Of a DNA stretch of 24,709 nt, positions 1 through 7,356 are shown in pieces. Source of the stretch: an uncultured Collinsella sp. (GTDB lineage Bacteria > Actinomycetota > Coriobacteriia > Coriobacteriales > Coriobacteriaceae); the NCBI GenBank assembly GCA_905209765.1, contig CAJLUE010000022.1, positions 1 to 24,709 of the forward strand, read 5' to 3'. The translations under genes were made by a program, and so were the position numbers. Under the pieces are notes generated by a model. That model did not search any database. It worked only from the letters and a program-made list of their open reading frames with translations, and was not told where the DNA came from. How positions within the stretch are numbered: position 1 is the first letter of the stretch; every line of letters begins with the position of its first letter.

Positions 1-79
1 AGCGTCCAGGCAAACGTTTCTTTTTTATAACAGCCGCCCTGCGCACCCACCAATCACCCTGGCAGCATACAATCCATCA

Positions 80-104
80 GGCGCCCCTTACGCGGGCGCC
101 TTTT
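80..104 (+). terminator. Rho-independent terminator-like hairpin upstream of panE
   Basis: GGCGCCC (80-86) pairs with GGGCGCC (94-100) and is followed by TTTT. It probably ends a transcript arriving from outside the window. A -10-like TACAAT lies at 68-73, so a transcript starting near 79 would carry this hairpin at its 5' end; which role applies cannot be settled from sequence. Confidence 0.6.
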
Positions 105-123
105 ATATGGGGAGATGATTCAC

Positions 124-1038
124 GTGCAGATCAACAAGGTCGCCTTTATCGGCAAGGGCGGCGTCGGCCTGCTCTACGGCAGCATGATCGCCAAGGCCCT
201 CGGCAATGACGCCGTCGAATACGTTATGGATGACGCCCGTTTTGAGCGTCACACGGGCGATGCGCTCACCGTCAATGGCAAGCCCTGTGCGCTCAAGTCC
301 GTCCGCGCCAGCGAGGCAACGCCCGCCGATCTGGTCATTCTCACGGTCAAGACGACTGGACTCAACCAAGCACTCAAGACTATGGAGCGCGTCGTGGGAC
401 CCAATACGCTCATCGCCTCGCTGTGTAACGGCATTACGAGCGAGCAGAAGATTGCCGAGCGCTTTGGCTGGGAGCATACCGTTCTTGGTATTTGCCAGGG
501 CATGGACGCCGTGTTCCTCAACGGAGAGCTCACCTTTACCAATGCGGGCGAAATCCGCTTTGGCGCGGCGGCCGGCACCGAGCTCGCAACCGTCACCGCC
601 ATCGACGAGCTCTACACGCGCTGCGGCATCGCCCATACCGTCGAGAGCGACGTTGCGCACCGCATGTGGGCCAAACTCATGCTCAACGACGGCATCAACC
701 AGACGTGCATGGCCTACGGCGGGACCTACGGAAGCGCCACGGAGCCAGGCTCCGAGCAGCGTCGCTGCTTTGTTTCTGCCATGCGCGAAACGCTTGCGGT
801 CGCCAACGCCGAGGGCATTGAGCTGACCGAGGCAGACCTGACGCAGATGGTGCACCTCATTGAGGGAATCGACCCCACCGGTATGCCCTCGATGGCGCAG
901 GACCGCATCGCGCAACGAAAAACCGAAGTCGAGGAGTTCGCGGGCACCATTTGCCGCCTGGCCGTCAAACACGATATCCAAGTGCCGCAAAACGATTGGC
1001 TCTATCAGCGCATCCGCGATATCGAGAAAAGCTGGTAG
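124..1038 (+). CDS. panE: Ketopantoate reductase family protein (2-dehydropantoate 2-reductase)
   Basis: Predicted NADPH-dependent cytosolic reductase that converts 2-dehydropantoate to pantoate for coenzyme A synthesis. The N-terminus carries a Rossmann motif, GKGGVG at residues 10-15, followed by LLYGS as in the family. The segment AHRMWAKLMLNDGINQ holds the lysine expected at the active site and opens the all-helical C-terminal domain. At 304 residues it has the usual length. GTG at 124 is preferred as start because GGGGAG (109-114) lies 9 nt upstream; the in-frame ATG at 115 directly abuts that ribosome binding site. No pantothenate gene is adjacent, so a paralogue acting on another 2-oxo acid is possible. 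A strong hairpin follows, so it looks monocistronic. Confidence 0.8.
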   Translation: MQINKVAFIGKGGVGLLYGSMIAKALGNDAVEYVMDDARFERHTGDALTVNGKPCALKSVRASEATPADLVILTVKTTGLNQALKTMERVVGPNTLIASLCNGITSEQKIAERFGWEHTVLGICQGMDAVFLNGELTFTNAGEIRFGAAAGTELATVTAIDELYTRCGIAHTVESDVAHRMWAKLMLNDGINQTCMAYGGTYGSATEPGSEQRRCFVSAMRETLAVANAEGIELTEADLTQMVHLIEGIDPTGMPSMAQDRIAQRKTEVEEFAGTICRLAVKHDIQVPQNDWLYQRIRDIEKSW

Positions 1039-1071
1039 CGCCCGGCTCGCCACGTCAACAGGCTCAACAGC

Positions 1072-1109
1072 AAAGCCGCCACAAGGAGCACTCCCCTTAC
1101 GGCGGCTTT
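1072..1109 (+). terminator. Terminator hairpin after panE
   Basis: AAAGCCGCC (1072-1080) pairs perfectly with GGCGGCTTT (1101-1109), and AAGGAG/CTCCCCTT extend the stem inside. It lies 34 nt after the panE stop and ends in a short T run. Being symmetrical, it may also serve the convergent small gene at 1147-1353. Confidence 0.65.
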
Positions 1110-1146
1110 CATCTTCATCTATAACCAGTAGTCGATGTCCCGACGG

Positions 1147-1353
1147 TTAGAGCTGCGACTCCGACGCCTGGTCCTCATCGTCGCGACAAAGGACTACACC
1201 CGCACTTCCCAGCAGTGCGGCCGCGACCAACGCACTGACCACGATAGAGGCAGCCCCACAAGACCCCTGCATGCCCGCAACGAGCGCGGCCGTAGGACCA
1301 AGGCAGCCAAGCACCAATGCGACGGCGGCAATGGCAATATCTCGAGCGTTCAC
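1147..1353 (-). CDS. Small hypothetical two-helix membrane protein (68 aa)
   Basis: Unrecognised. Two hydrophobic, alanine/valine-rich segments (about residues 6-28 and 34-56) are joined by a short GSCG-type turn, and the tail is acidic and polar (CRDDEDQASESQL), suggesting a small integral membrane hairpin. It starts with GTG at 1353; GGAGGAAG (1368-1361) sits 7 nt upstream, an unusually strong ribosome binding site that supports a real gene. There are three cysteines, two in or next to the hydrophobic segments. It stands alone between panE (convergent) and the secreted protein upstream on the same strand. No function can be assigned. Confidence 0.55.
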   Translation of the reverse strand: MNARDIAIAAVALVLGCLGPTAALVAGMQGSCGAASIVVSALVAAALLGSAGVVLCRDDEDQASESQL

Positions 1354-1468
1354 AAGACCACTTCCTCCACGAGAAAGACCTTATTTCTCATGAACTAGTG
1401 TGCCCCGCGCCCATATGCGCGGCGTACTGCCACGGTAAGCGCTCTGTTAGCTCAAGCGCATGCATAGA

Positions 1469-1512
1469 ACGGGCGTCCTTACGTTGCCCTAAAGCTCGGT
1501 AAAGACGCCCGT
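1469..1512 (-). terminator. Possible terminator of the secreted-protein gene
   Basis: Perfect 9-bp arms ACGGGCGTC (1469-1477) and GACGCCCGT (1504-1512) lie 27 nt past the stop codon of the gene at 1540-2316. The loop is long (26 nt) and only a weak TTCTAT follows, so this is a tentative call. Confidence 0.35.
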
Positions 1513-1539
1513 CCGCCAAATATCCGTGATGCAGAATAA

Positions 1540-2316
1540 TTACCAGCCGGTATAGTAGTCGGTGGTTCCGGCTGCGCAGCCGGAGTCATAGACCTTGCAC
1601 TCACCCTTGGAGCCGGTAAACGTGGAGCCCTGAGCCTTATCGCCCGCGGCCACGACGTAGTAGCCATCGGAATCGCGCCAAAAGCCCTCGGAATCCTGCG
1701 TCCATTCGCCCGTGCGGTGATGGTAGAGTACGTTGCTGCTGTAATAAGTCTCGCGGCGGCCGTTATAGTTATTGACGCCGCTCGAGCGCGTCAGGCCCGA
1801 GCCGTTCGCGTAATACGCAGCAGGCGCGTAAGACGAGCCGGAGCCGGCGTTGTAATACGATGCCTGAACGGCCTCAGCGGCCTCTGCTTCGGCTGCGGCA
1901 GCCTCGAGCGCCTCGCGCTTGGCATCCTCAAGCGTGGAGCGAAGCTCGTCGAGCTCGGTCGACTTGGCGTCGACCTCCCCCATCGTCAACAGGCTACCCG
2001 CACCGTCGATGCAACCCTGCAGCACAGCGCGCTCGTCATCGGTAGCATAGTCGCCATACATATTCATAATGATCTGAGCGCGCATCTCCAGGGAGTCGCG
2101 CTTTGCCCCCATCGAGGCGTTCCACTCCTGCATAGAGCCATAACCATCGCCGCGGTAGTCGACGGGCTGCACCAGCGTCGCCTCGGACGGCGTAGATCCG
2201 ACCGTATCGGATAGTGTTGCCGCGTGGGCATCAGTTGCGCCGGCGCCCACCAAAAGTGCCACGGTCAGAGCGGCGGAAAGGGCGGCGGCTTTCGGTTTTC
2301 GTGAATCGATCCTCAT
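1540..2316 (-). CDS. Secreted coiled-coil protein with Tyr/Gly-rich C-terminal region
   Basis: A predicted exported protein of 258 residues. Residues 1-32 form a Sec signal peptide: basic n-region RIDSRKPK, hydrophobic core, and a DAHA-ATL cleavage site. A helical part (about residues 50-145) is charged and alanine-rich, ending in a run dense in Glu/Ala that should form a coiled coil. The C-terminal ~110 residues are rich in Tyr, Ser, Gly and Asn and finish with a two-cysteine segment (GECKVYDSGCAAGTTDYYTGW, shown here as its first GECKVYDSGC part), which faintly recalls the end of 3D/RlpA-like cell-wall domains. The start at 2316 is set by GGAGG (2332-2328) 11 nt upstream; earlier in-frame starts lack a binding site and would bury the signal peptide. 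Function is not known; a surface or cell-wall role is inferred. Confidence 0.65.
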   Translation of the reverse strand: MRIDSRKPKAAALSAALTVALLVGAGATDAHAATLSDTVGSTPSEATLVQPVDYRGDGYGSMQEWNASMGAKRDSLEMRAQIIMNMYGDYATDDERAVLQGCIDGAGSLLTMGEVDAKSTELDELRSTLEDAKREALEAAAAEAEAAEAVQASYYNAGSGSSYAPAAYYANGSGLTRSSGVNNYNGRRETYYSSNVLYHHRTGEWTQDSEGFWRDSDGYYVVAAGDKAQGSTFTGSKGECKVYDSGCAAGTTDYYTGW

Positions 2317-2527
2317 GTAGCTGGAAACCTCCGTAGTGTGTTTTTGCTGCGTTTGAGCTGCGTGTGATTCGATCGCGCTGCATAGTACCCCGAGCAAATC
2401 GCGGCCTGCGGTTTTACTCAAAAGGCGCACGTCAATTGCGTAAAACTCACATCCTCTTAACAGGAGTTTTCCACAACTCGAATGCATAAAGCGTGCCAAA
2501 AACCCTGTTTTTGCACCCTCTCTATGC

Positions 2528-2565
2528 AAAAAAAGCACCTGTGCAACCATTGTTCGCACAGGCGC
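2528..2565 (-). terminator. Terminator of metY
   Basis: Read on the minus strand, GCGCCTGTGC pairs with GCACAGGTGC (one G-T pair) and runs into seven T residues (2534-2528). It lies about 65 nt after the metY stop. The rest of the 312-nt gap 2317-2628 holds only the leader of the secreted-protein gene, in which no convincing promoter was found. Confidence 0.8.
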
Positions 2566-2628
2566 CTTGAGCAGGCATTTTATGCAGTTATACCTATCGA
2601 GTCGCAAGGGGTCCTTGCACAAGTCGCC

Positions 2629-3939
2629 TTACTCGTCCAGCGCGGCGAAGGCCTGCTTCAGATCCCAAATGATATCCTCGGCGTTCTCGGTACCGATGGA
2701 AAGACGGATCGTGGAGGGCGTGATGTTCTGCTCGGCGAGCTCCTCGGCAGAGAGCTGGGAGTGCGTGGTGGTAGCCGGGTGCACGACGAGAGACTTGACG
2801 TCAGCCACGTTGGCGAGCAGCGAGAACACCTGCAGATGATCGATGAACTTCCAAGCTGCCTCCTGGCCACCTTTAATCTCAAAGGTAAAGATCGAGGCAC
2901 CGCCACGGGGGAAGTACTTCTGATAGAGCTCGTGATCGGGGTGCTCAGGCAGGCTCGGGTGGTTCACCTTGGCGACATGGCTGTCACCAGCCAGGAACTC
3001 AACGACCTTCTTGGTGTTCTCGACATGACGGTCAACGCGCAGCGACAGAGTCTCGGTGCCCTGGAGCAGCACCCAGGCGTTGAACGGGCTGATGCAAGCA
3101 CCCTCGTCACGCAGCAGGATAGCGCGGACATAGGTTGCGAAGGCGGCGGGACCGGCAGCCTCGGCAAACGAAACACCGTGGTAGGAGGGGTTGGGCTCAG
3201 CGATCTGGGCGTACTTTCCGCTCGCCTTCCAATCGAAGTTACCGCCGTCAACGATCACACCGCCCAGCGAGGTGCCGTGGCCACCGATGAACTTGGTTGC
3301 GGAGTGGACGACGATGTTGGCACCATGCTCCAGCGGACGGAACAGATACGGGGTGCCGAAGGTGTTATCGACGACGACCGGCAGACCGCGCTTCTTGGCG
3401 ATCTCGGAGATGGCGTCGATGTTGGGGATGTCGGAGTTGGGGTTGCCGAGCGTCTCGAGATAGATGACCGTGGTGTTGTCCTTGATGGCCCCCTCGACCT
3501 CTTCCAGATTATGAGCGTCGACAAACGTGGTCTCGACGCCAAACTGGGAGAGCGTATGCTCCAGCAGGTTGTAGGAGCCACCGTAGATGGTCTTCTGGGC
3601 AACCACATGGTCACCGGCCTGGGCAAGTGCCTGCAGGGTATAGGTGATGGCGGCGGCGCCAGAGGCGACGGCGAGGCCAGCAACGCCACCCTCGAGCGCG
3701 GCGATACGGTCCTCGAAGACGCCCTGGGTGGAGTTGGTCAGACGGCCGTAGATGTTACCGGCGTCGGCAAGGCCAAAGCGGTCTGCGGCGTGCTGGGAGT
3801 TGCGGAACACATAGCTCGTGGTCTGGTAGATAGGCACAGCGCGGGAGTCAGATGCGGGATCGGCGCTCTCCTGGCCAACGTGAAGCTGCAGGGTATCGAA
3901 ACCAAAGGTGTGCTCGGGGTTGTTGATGAACTGGCTCAT
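2629..3939 (-). CDS. metY: O-acetylhomoserine sulfhydrylase (aminocarboxypropyltransferase)
   Basis: PLP enzyme of the Cys/Met metabolism family that makes homocysteine from O-acetylhomoserine and sulfide (direct sulfhydrylation in methionine synthesis); cytosolic. The 436-residue length, typical of MetY and longer than the roughly 380-400 residues of MetB/MetC, favours this call. The PLP-binding lysine is K216 in HSATKFIGGHG and the ring-contacting aspartate is D191 in VVVDNTFG; YGRLTNST (residues 64-71) is the phosphate-cup region. AAGGAGA (3951-3945) precedes ATG 3939. It is transcribed alone from a recognisable promoter (4123-4151), after a leader of about 177 nt that contains a short reading frame, and is divergent to a LysR regulator. 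O-succinyl or cysteine-synthase side activity cannot be excluded. Confidence 0.9.
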   Translation of the reverse strand: MSQFINNPEHTFGFDTLQLHVGQESADPASDSRAVPIYQTTSYVFRNSQHAADRFGLADAGNIYGRLTNSTQGVFEDRIAALEGGVAGLAVASGAAAITYTLQALAQAGDHVVAQKTIYGGSYNLLEHTLSQFGVETTFVDAHNLEEVEGAIKDNTTVIYLETLGNPNSDIPNIDAISEIAKKRGLPVVVDNTFGTPYLFRPLEHGANIVVHSATKFIGGHGTSLGGVIVDGGNFDWKASGKYAQIAEPNPSYHGVSFAEAAGPAAFATYVRAILLRDEGACISPFNAWVLLQGTETLSLRVDRHVENTKKVVEFLAGDSHVAKVNHPSLPEHPDHELYQKYFPRGGASIFTFEIKGGQEAAWKFIDHLQVFSLLANVADVKSLVVHPATTTHSQLSAEELAEQNITPSTIRLSIGTENAEDIIWDLKQAFAALDE

Positions 3940-3993
3940 GATGATCTCCTTGATCGAACAAAAGTAATAAGAGTAAGAGAAGTAAGTCGCTGT

Positions 3994-4070
3994 CTCCTGA
4001 TCACGCCAACGGGCGCAAACAGGAGCCCGGCATTCGTCTTGGCAAGCAGTTCATATGCGGGCCTCCTTTC
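3994..4070 (-). promoter_or_regulatory. Metabolite- or translation-responsive leader candidate of metY
   Basis: Within the metY leader a CTCCTG segment (4025-4020) has competing partners. With GGGC before it, it can pair with GGAGGCCCG (4066-4058), which is the binding site of the leader reading frame. CTCCTG also matches CAGGAG (3999-3994) exactly, and its CTCCT could pair with the metY ribosome binding site AAGGAG (3951-3946). Such mutually exclusive pairings are typical of attenuators, but folding energies were not computed. Confidence 0.4.
4001..4054 (-). CDS. 17-residue leader peptide upstream of metY
   Basis: A short frame encodes MNCLPRRMPGSCLRPLA and stops 61 nt before the metY start codon. 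Its ribosome binding site GAAAGGAGG (4070-4062) sits 7 nt before the ATG and is among the best in the window, better than that of metY. It contains two cysteines, two methionines and an arginine pair. Upstream cysteine-containing leader peptides are known to control sulfur genes in actinobacteria, though those described carry cysteine runs; here the cysteines are dispersed. I infer that its translation changes the leader fold and hence metY expression. It could instead be a chance frame. Confidence 0.5.
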   Translation of the reverse strand: MNCLPRRMPGSCLRPLA

Positions 4071-4122
4071 GCATCCCGGTTCCGTGGTCGGCTTAATTAC
4101 CTACCGCCTTTGTGTGTTTTGA

Positions 4123-4151
4123 ATAGTACGAGCATCGTCTCCCCGGGTCAA
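4123..4151 (-). promoter_or_regulatory. Sigma-70-type promoter of metY
   Basis: On the minus strand TTGACC (4151-4146) and TACTAT (4128-4123) are separated by exactly 17 nt. Transcription would start near 4116, giving a leader of about 177 nt before metY. Confidence 0.65.
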
Positions 4152-4171
4152 TCACTTAAAAGCGCTAACCT

Positions 4172-4192
4172 GTTATCTGTTTTGTAGATAAC
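4172..4192. promoter_or_regulatory. LysR-type operator between metY and lysR
   Basis: Perfect palindrome: GTTATCT (4172-4178), 7-nt spacer GTTTTGT, AGATAAC (4186-4192). It contains TTAT-N11-ATAA, fitting the T-N11-A rule of LysR boxes. Its centre is about 66 nt upstream of the inferred metY start, the usual activator position, and it ends 20 nt before the regulator's own ATG, suggesting autoregulation. Confidence 0.65.
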
Positions 4193-4212
4193 ACTCGAAA
4201 GGATGGGCGCCG

Positions 4213-5151
4213 ATGACCCTCCAGCAGCTTCGCTTTTTGATCGCCGTTGCAGAGTCCGGTTCGATCAACGCCGCAGCCCAGCGCCTCTATACGGCACAGT
4301 CCAATATCTCCAATGCCGTCAAAAGCCTGGAGCAGGAACTTCATATCGAAATCTTCACTCGCTCTAGCCGCGGTGTTGCACTCACCAACGACGGCACCGA
4401 GCTTTTGGGTTATGCACGCCAGGTCGTAGAGCAGGCCGACATGCTCGAGGCCCGCTATGAGGACGGCGGTACACCTCAGGCCCGCCTTGCCATCTCGGCC
4501 CAACACTACGCGTTTTCGGTCGAGGCCTTTGTCAACGTAGTCGAGCGCTGCCACGACAACAAGTTCGAGTTCATCATGCGCGAGACCACCACGGCGCAGA
4601 TCATCGACGACGTACGCGCGTTTCGCAGCGACATCGGCATCCTCTATCTGGACGACTTTAATACCCGTGTCTTGCAGAAGGCCTTTACCGATGCCCGAGC
4701 GAGCTTTCATCCCCTCTTTGATGCGAAAGTCCACGTGTTCGTCAGCGAGCGCCACCCGCTCGCACGCCGCCCTCAGCTGTCCCTTGCCGACCTCGCACCC
4801 TATACGCGCTACAGCTTTGAGCAGGGAACCTCCAACTCCTTCTATTACGCCGAGGAACCGTTTAGCTATATTCCCTGCAACCGCAATATCCGCGTATCCG
4901 ACCGCGGGACGCTCACCAACCTGCTTATCACCTCGAACGGCTATGCGCTGTCGACCGGCGTCCTCTCCAGCGAAATGCAGTGGGGCATGGCCTCGATCCC
5001 CCTGGCAGACGCCCCGACGATGCATGTGGGCTACATCATGCATGACGACCGCAAGCCCTCTCCCCTCTTGCAGCAATACCTCGACGAGCTCAACCGCATC
5101 ATCCATGCCAACCAACTGTCGGAAGACGGGGTAGAAATCGTAGATTGCTAG
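4213..5151 (+). CDS. LysR-family transcriptional regulator, probably of metY
   Basis: 312 residues with the standard LysR plan. Residues 1-60 form the winged helix-turn-helix (MTLQQLRFLIAVAESGS, then INAAAQRLYTAQSNISNAVK), followed by a linker helix to about 85 and a periplasmic-binding-protein-like effector domain to the end. GAAAGGATGGG (4197-4207) precedes ATG 4213. It is divergent to metY and shares with it a 273-nt interval containing a perfect palindrome that fits LysR binding, so control of metY and of itself is the natural inference. The effector is unknown; O-acetylserine, homocysteine or a related sulfur metabolite would be plausible. Stop at 5149-5151; rnhA follows after 63 nt. Confidence 0.85.
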   Translation: MTLQQLRFLIAVAESGSINAAAQRLYTAQSNISNAVKSLEQELHIEIFTRSSRGVALTNDGTELLGYARQVVEQADMLEARYEDGGTPQARLAISAQHYAFSVEAFVNVVERCHDNKFEFIMRETTTAQIIDDVRAFRSDIGILYLDDFNTRVLQKAFTDARASFHPLFDAKVHVFVSERHPLARRPQLSLADLAPYTRYSFEQGTSNSFYYAEEPFSYIPCNRNIRVSDRGTLTNLLITSNGYALSTGVLSSEMQWGMASIPLADAPTMHVGYIMHDDRKPSPLLQQYLDELNRIIHANQLSEDGVEIVDC

Positions 5152-5170
5152 CCCCCGGCGGGCATGGCGC

Positions 5171-5176
5171 TACAAT
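5171..5176 (+). promoter_or_regulatory. Candidate -10 element of rnhA
   Basis: TACAAT preceded by GCGC lies 39 nt upstream of the rnhA start. A similar GCGCTACA context precedes the oxidoreductase at 5776. No good -35 at 17 nt was seen (TTGCTA is 20 nt away). Confidence 0.35.
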
Positions 5177-5214
5177 GGTCACTCACGCGAAACGTACCCA
5201 ACGAAAGGAACCAT

Positions 5215-5700
5215 GTGAAGGTCATCATCTATACCGACGGCTCGGCCCGATCAAATCCGGGACGCGGCGGCTACGGCGCCGTGCTCAAATACACCAACCC
5301 CGCCGGCAAGACCTTCACCTCTGAGCTTTCGCGCGGCTACGCCAAGACCACCAACAACCGCATGGAGCTCATGGCGGTCATCGTGGCACTCGAGGCGCTC
5401 AACCGCCCCTGCGACGTCGAAGTCCATTCCGATTCGCAGTACGTCGTTAACGCCTTCAACAAGCACTGGATTGACGGATGGAAAAAACGCGGCTGGAAGA
5501 CCGCCAACAAGCAGCCCGTCAAGAACCGCGATCTGTGGGAGCGCCTACTCACCGCAAAGAGCAAGCACAAGGTTGAGTTCATCTGGGTTAAGGGTCACGC
5601 CGGCCATGAGCTCAACGAGCGCTGCGACGAGCTCGCCACCACGGCGGCCGACGGCAGCAACCTCGATATCGACACCGGCTTTAACGAGAGCGACCTGTAA
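5215..5700 (+). CDS. rnhA: Ribonuclease HI
   Basis: Endonuclease that cuts RNA in RNA-DNA hybrids, for R-loop removal and primer processing. With the start chosen here it is 161 residues, normal for bacterial RNase HI. The catalytic set is visible: D8 (YTDGS), E51 (RMEL), D73 (HSDSQYV), H128 (VKGHAGH) and D138 (RCDELA). The basic W-rich helix after D73 (WIDGWKKRGWK) is the substrate-handling protrusion. GTG at 5215 is preferred because GAAAGGAA (5203-5210) lies just upstream and the coding match begins here; the in-frame ATG at 5164 would add 17 unrelated residues. The C-terminal tail beyond about residue 145 is acidic and likely disordered. Confidence 0.93.
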   Translation: MKVIIYTDGSARSNPGRGGYGAVLKYTNPAGKTFTSELSRGYAKTTNNRMELMAVIVALEALNRPCDVEVHSDSQYVVNAFNKHWIDGWKKRGWKTANKQPVKNRDLWERLLTAKSKHKVEFIWVKGHAGHELNERCDELATTAADGSNLDIDTGFNESDL

Positions 5701-5736
5701 CGGCGTTTTCGTACGCTATTTCCCGCCCCTTCGCGC

Positions 5737-5742
5737 TACACT
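5737..5742 (+). promoter_or_regulatory. Candidate -10 element before the oxidoreductase gene
   Basis: TACACT in the context GCGCTACACT, 34 nt before the ATG at 5776, resembles the -10 candidate at 5171-5176. No clear -35 was found. Confidence 0.3.
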
Positions 5743-5775
5743 CATCCTGTAAACCGAACGGCACGAGGGGGAAAC

Positions 5776-6882
5776 ATGCTGCGTATAGCGACCATCGGCA
5801 CATCCATGATCACCGACGACTTTATCCAGGTCGTCAACGCCAACGACCAAGCCGCGTTTGTGGGCACGCTCTCGCGCGACGCAGATCGCGGCACCGCCTT
5901 CACCGCTAAGCACGGCGGCGAGCGTAACTTCACCGCACTTGACGAGCTTGCGTCCGCTGCCGACGTCGACGCCGTCTATATCGGCAGCCCCAACGCACTT
6001 CACTACGAGCAGGCCCTTGCCTGCATCGCCGGTGGCAAGCACGTCATCGTCGAGAAGCCCTTCTGCGCCACCGAGGCGCAGGCGCTGGAAGTCTTCCGCG
6101 CTGCCGAGGCAGCAGGTGTCGTGGCCCTCGAGGCCATGCGCCCGCTCCATGACCCCGCTTTCCACGCCATCGAGGACGCCCTGGGCGAGATTGCGCCCAT
6201 TCGTCGTGCCTCATTGCGCTTTGGCAAGTATTCCTCGCGCTACAACGAGATTCTCGCGGGACGCTCCACCAATATCTTCGACTGCAATATGGCATCGGGT
6301 TCCCTCATGGACATTGGCGTCTACACCGTCGAGCCCATGGTCGAGATTTTCGGCATGCCCTCCGGCCTTACGAGCATGGCTACTCTGCTCGACCCCACCA
6401 CGCGACAGCTCACGCACGGCCCCATCGACGGCTGCGGTTCTATCCTCGCCAGTTACGGCGGTGGCCGCATCTCCGTCGAGCTCGCGCACTCCAAAATTAC
6501 GAATGACCTGCTGCCCTCGCAGATCGAAGGCGAGCGTGGCACTATCCAGATCGACCATCTGTCCACGCCCCGCAACGTCCGCATCGACTATCGCGGCGAT
6601 GTCGTACGCGGCTCAGCGACCGAGGCACCGCGCGAACAGGGCGACAACGGCCGCGTGCTCGACCTGCCCAAATCGAGCAACACCATGGAATACGAACTCA
6701 CAGACTTTATCACCGCCATCGGCGGCATCGATAACGTTAGGGAAGAGATTTGGGAGACCCCGGCGGGACGCCACGAGCTTGGCCACTACCGCGATGTCAC
6801 GCTCGTCTCACTGCGCATCATGGATGCCGTGCGCCAGCAGGCGGGTATCGCCTTCCCCGCTGACTCTAACAAGCAGGCATAG
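5776..6882 (+). CDS. Gfo/Idh/MocA-family NAD(P)-dependent oxidoreductase
   Basis: 368 residues. The N-terminal Rossmann half begins LRIATIGTSMI and carries the family signature VEKPFC with E93-K94-P95, where the lysine serves catalysis. The C-terminal half is the family's open-faced sheet, with GSLMDIGVYTVEPM matching the D-x-G-x-Y motif. Enzymes of this family oxidise or reduce sugars, inositols, dihydrodiols or related compounds with a tightly held nicotinamide cofactor; the substrate here cannot be read from sequence. The first motif is GTSMI rather than the usual GxGxxG/A, so cofactor preference is unclear. A purine-rich GAGGGGGAAAC precedes the ATG. The acylphosphatase gene starts 2 nt after its stop, indicating translational coupling. 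Confidence 0.85.
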   Translation: MLRIATIGTSMITDDFIQVVNANDQAAFVGTLSRDADRGTAFTAKHGGERNFTALDELASAADVDAVYIGSPNALHYEQALACIAGGKHVIVEKPFCATEAQALEVFRAAEAAGVVALEAMRPLHDPAFHAIEDALGEIAPIRRASLRFGKYSSRYNEILAGRSTNIFDCNMASGSLMDIGVYTVEPMVEIFGMPSGLTSMATLLDPTTRQLTHGPIDGCGSILASYGGGRISVELAHSKITNDLLPSQIEGERGTIQIDHLSTPRNVRIDYRGDVVRGSATEAPREQGDNGRVLDLPKSSNTMEYELTDFITAIGGIDNVREEIWETPAGRHELGHYRDVTLVSLRIMDAVRQQAGIAFPADSNKQA

Positions 6883-6884
6883 CG

Positions 6885-7295
6885 ATGGGTTTTTTCGACA
6901 AGCTTTTCTCGGGCGTCACCGGCGGCAGCCGCGAACCCCAAAAGCCCTCTGGCGTCGAGCTTGAGCTGCGCCGTAGGCTCACCGTGCTCGCAAGCGACGA
7001 GGCCACTCAAGACGCCCCGCAGCGCTATTTCCTGCGGTGGGAGGGGCAGGTCCAGGGCGTCGGTTTCCGCTTCACCAACACCAACCTCGCACAGGCGCGC
7101 TCCCTCACCGGCTGGGTGCGTAACATGGAAGACGGCTCAGTCGAGATGGAGATACAGGGAGCTCCGGCGGACATCCTATCTCATCTCGAGGCACTTCATG
7201 CCTCCTACGAGCGCATGGGAACGCGTTTTCGCCTCGTAGACGCCCAGGTCCGAGCCCCACTTGCCAATGAAGACGGTTTCACTCCTCATTATTAG
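6885..7295 (+). CDS. Acylphosphatase-domain protein with N-terminal extension
   Basis: 136 residues, of which about 48-136 form an acylphosphatase domain; the stand-alone enzyme is normally about 90-100 residues. The catalytic arginine is R62 in VQGVGFRF and the catalytic asparagine N80 in GWVRNMEDGSV, so it should hydrolyse carboxyl-phosphate bonds. Residues 1-47 are an unusual extension (MGFFDKLFSGVTGG, then a charged helix) whose start resembles an amphipathic membrane-contact segment. The ATG is 2 nt after the oxidoreductase stop with no separate binding site, so expression is probably coupled. Acyl phosphates are also intermediates of the distant gene set at 18.6-20.7 kb, but nothing links the two directly. 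Confidence 0.85.
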   Translation: MGFFDKLFSGVTGGSREPQKPSGVELELRRRLTVLASDEATQDAPQRYFLRWEGQVQGVGFRFTNTNLAQARSLTGWVRNMEDGSVEMEIQGAPADILSHLEALHASYERMGTRFRLVDAQVRAPLANEDGFTPHY

Positions 7296-7305
7296 TATTG
7301 TGTGC

Positions 7306-7323
7306 TAAATACGGTATCATTTA
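7306..7323 (+). promoter_or_regulatory. Promoter and possible autoregulatory site of perR
   Basis: TATCAT (7315-7320) could be a -10, with a weak TTAGTA 17 nt upstream. It overlaps a TAAAT-N8-ATTTA inverted repeat (7306-7323), AT-rich like PerR/Fur boxes but not a clear match to the 15-bp consensus. Confidence 0.35.
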
Positions 7324-7356
7324 CCTACGACCGTTAATAGAAAAGAGGCGAGGCGC

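Noticed and set aside
2482..4122. Open frame of 546 codons on the plus strand opposite metY
   Set aside because: It lies antisense to metY and its leader, has no family features or ribosome binding site, and reflects the codon bias of the real gene.
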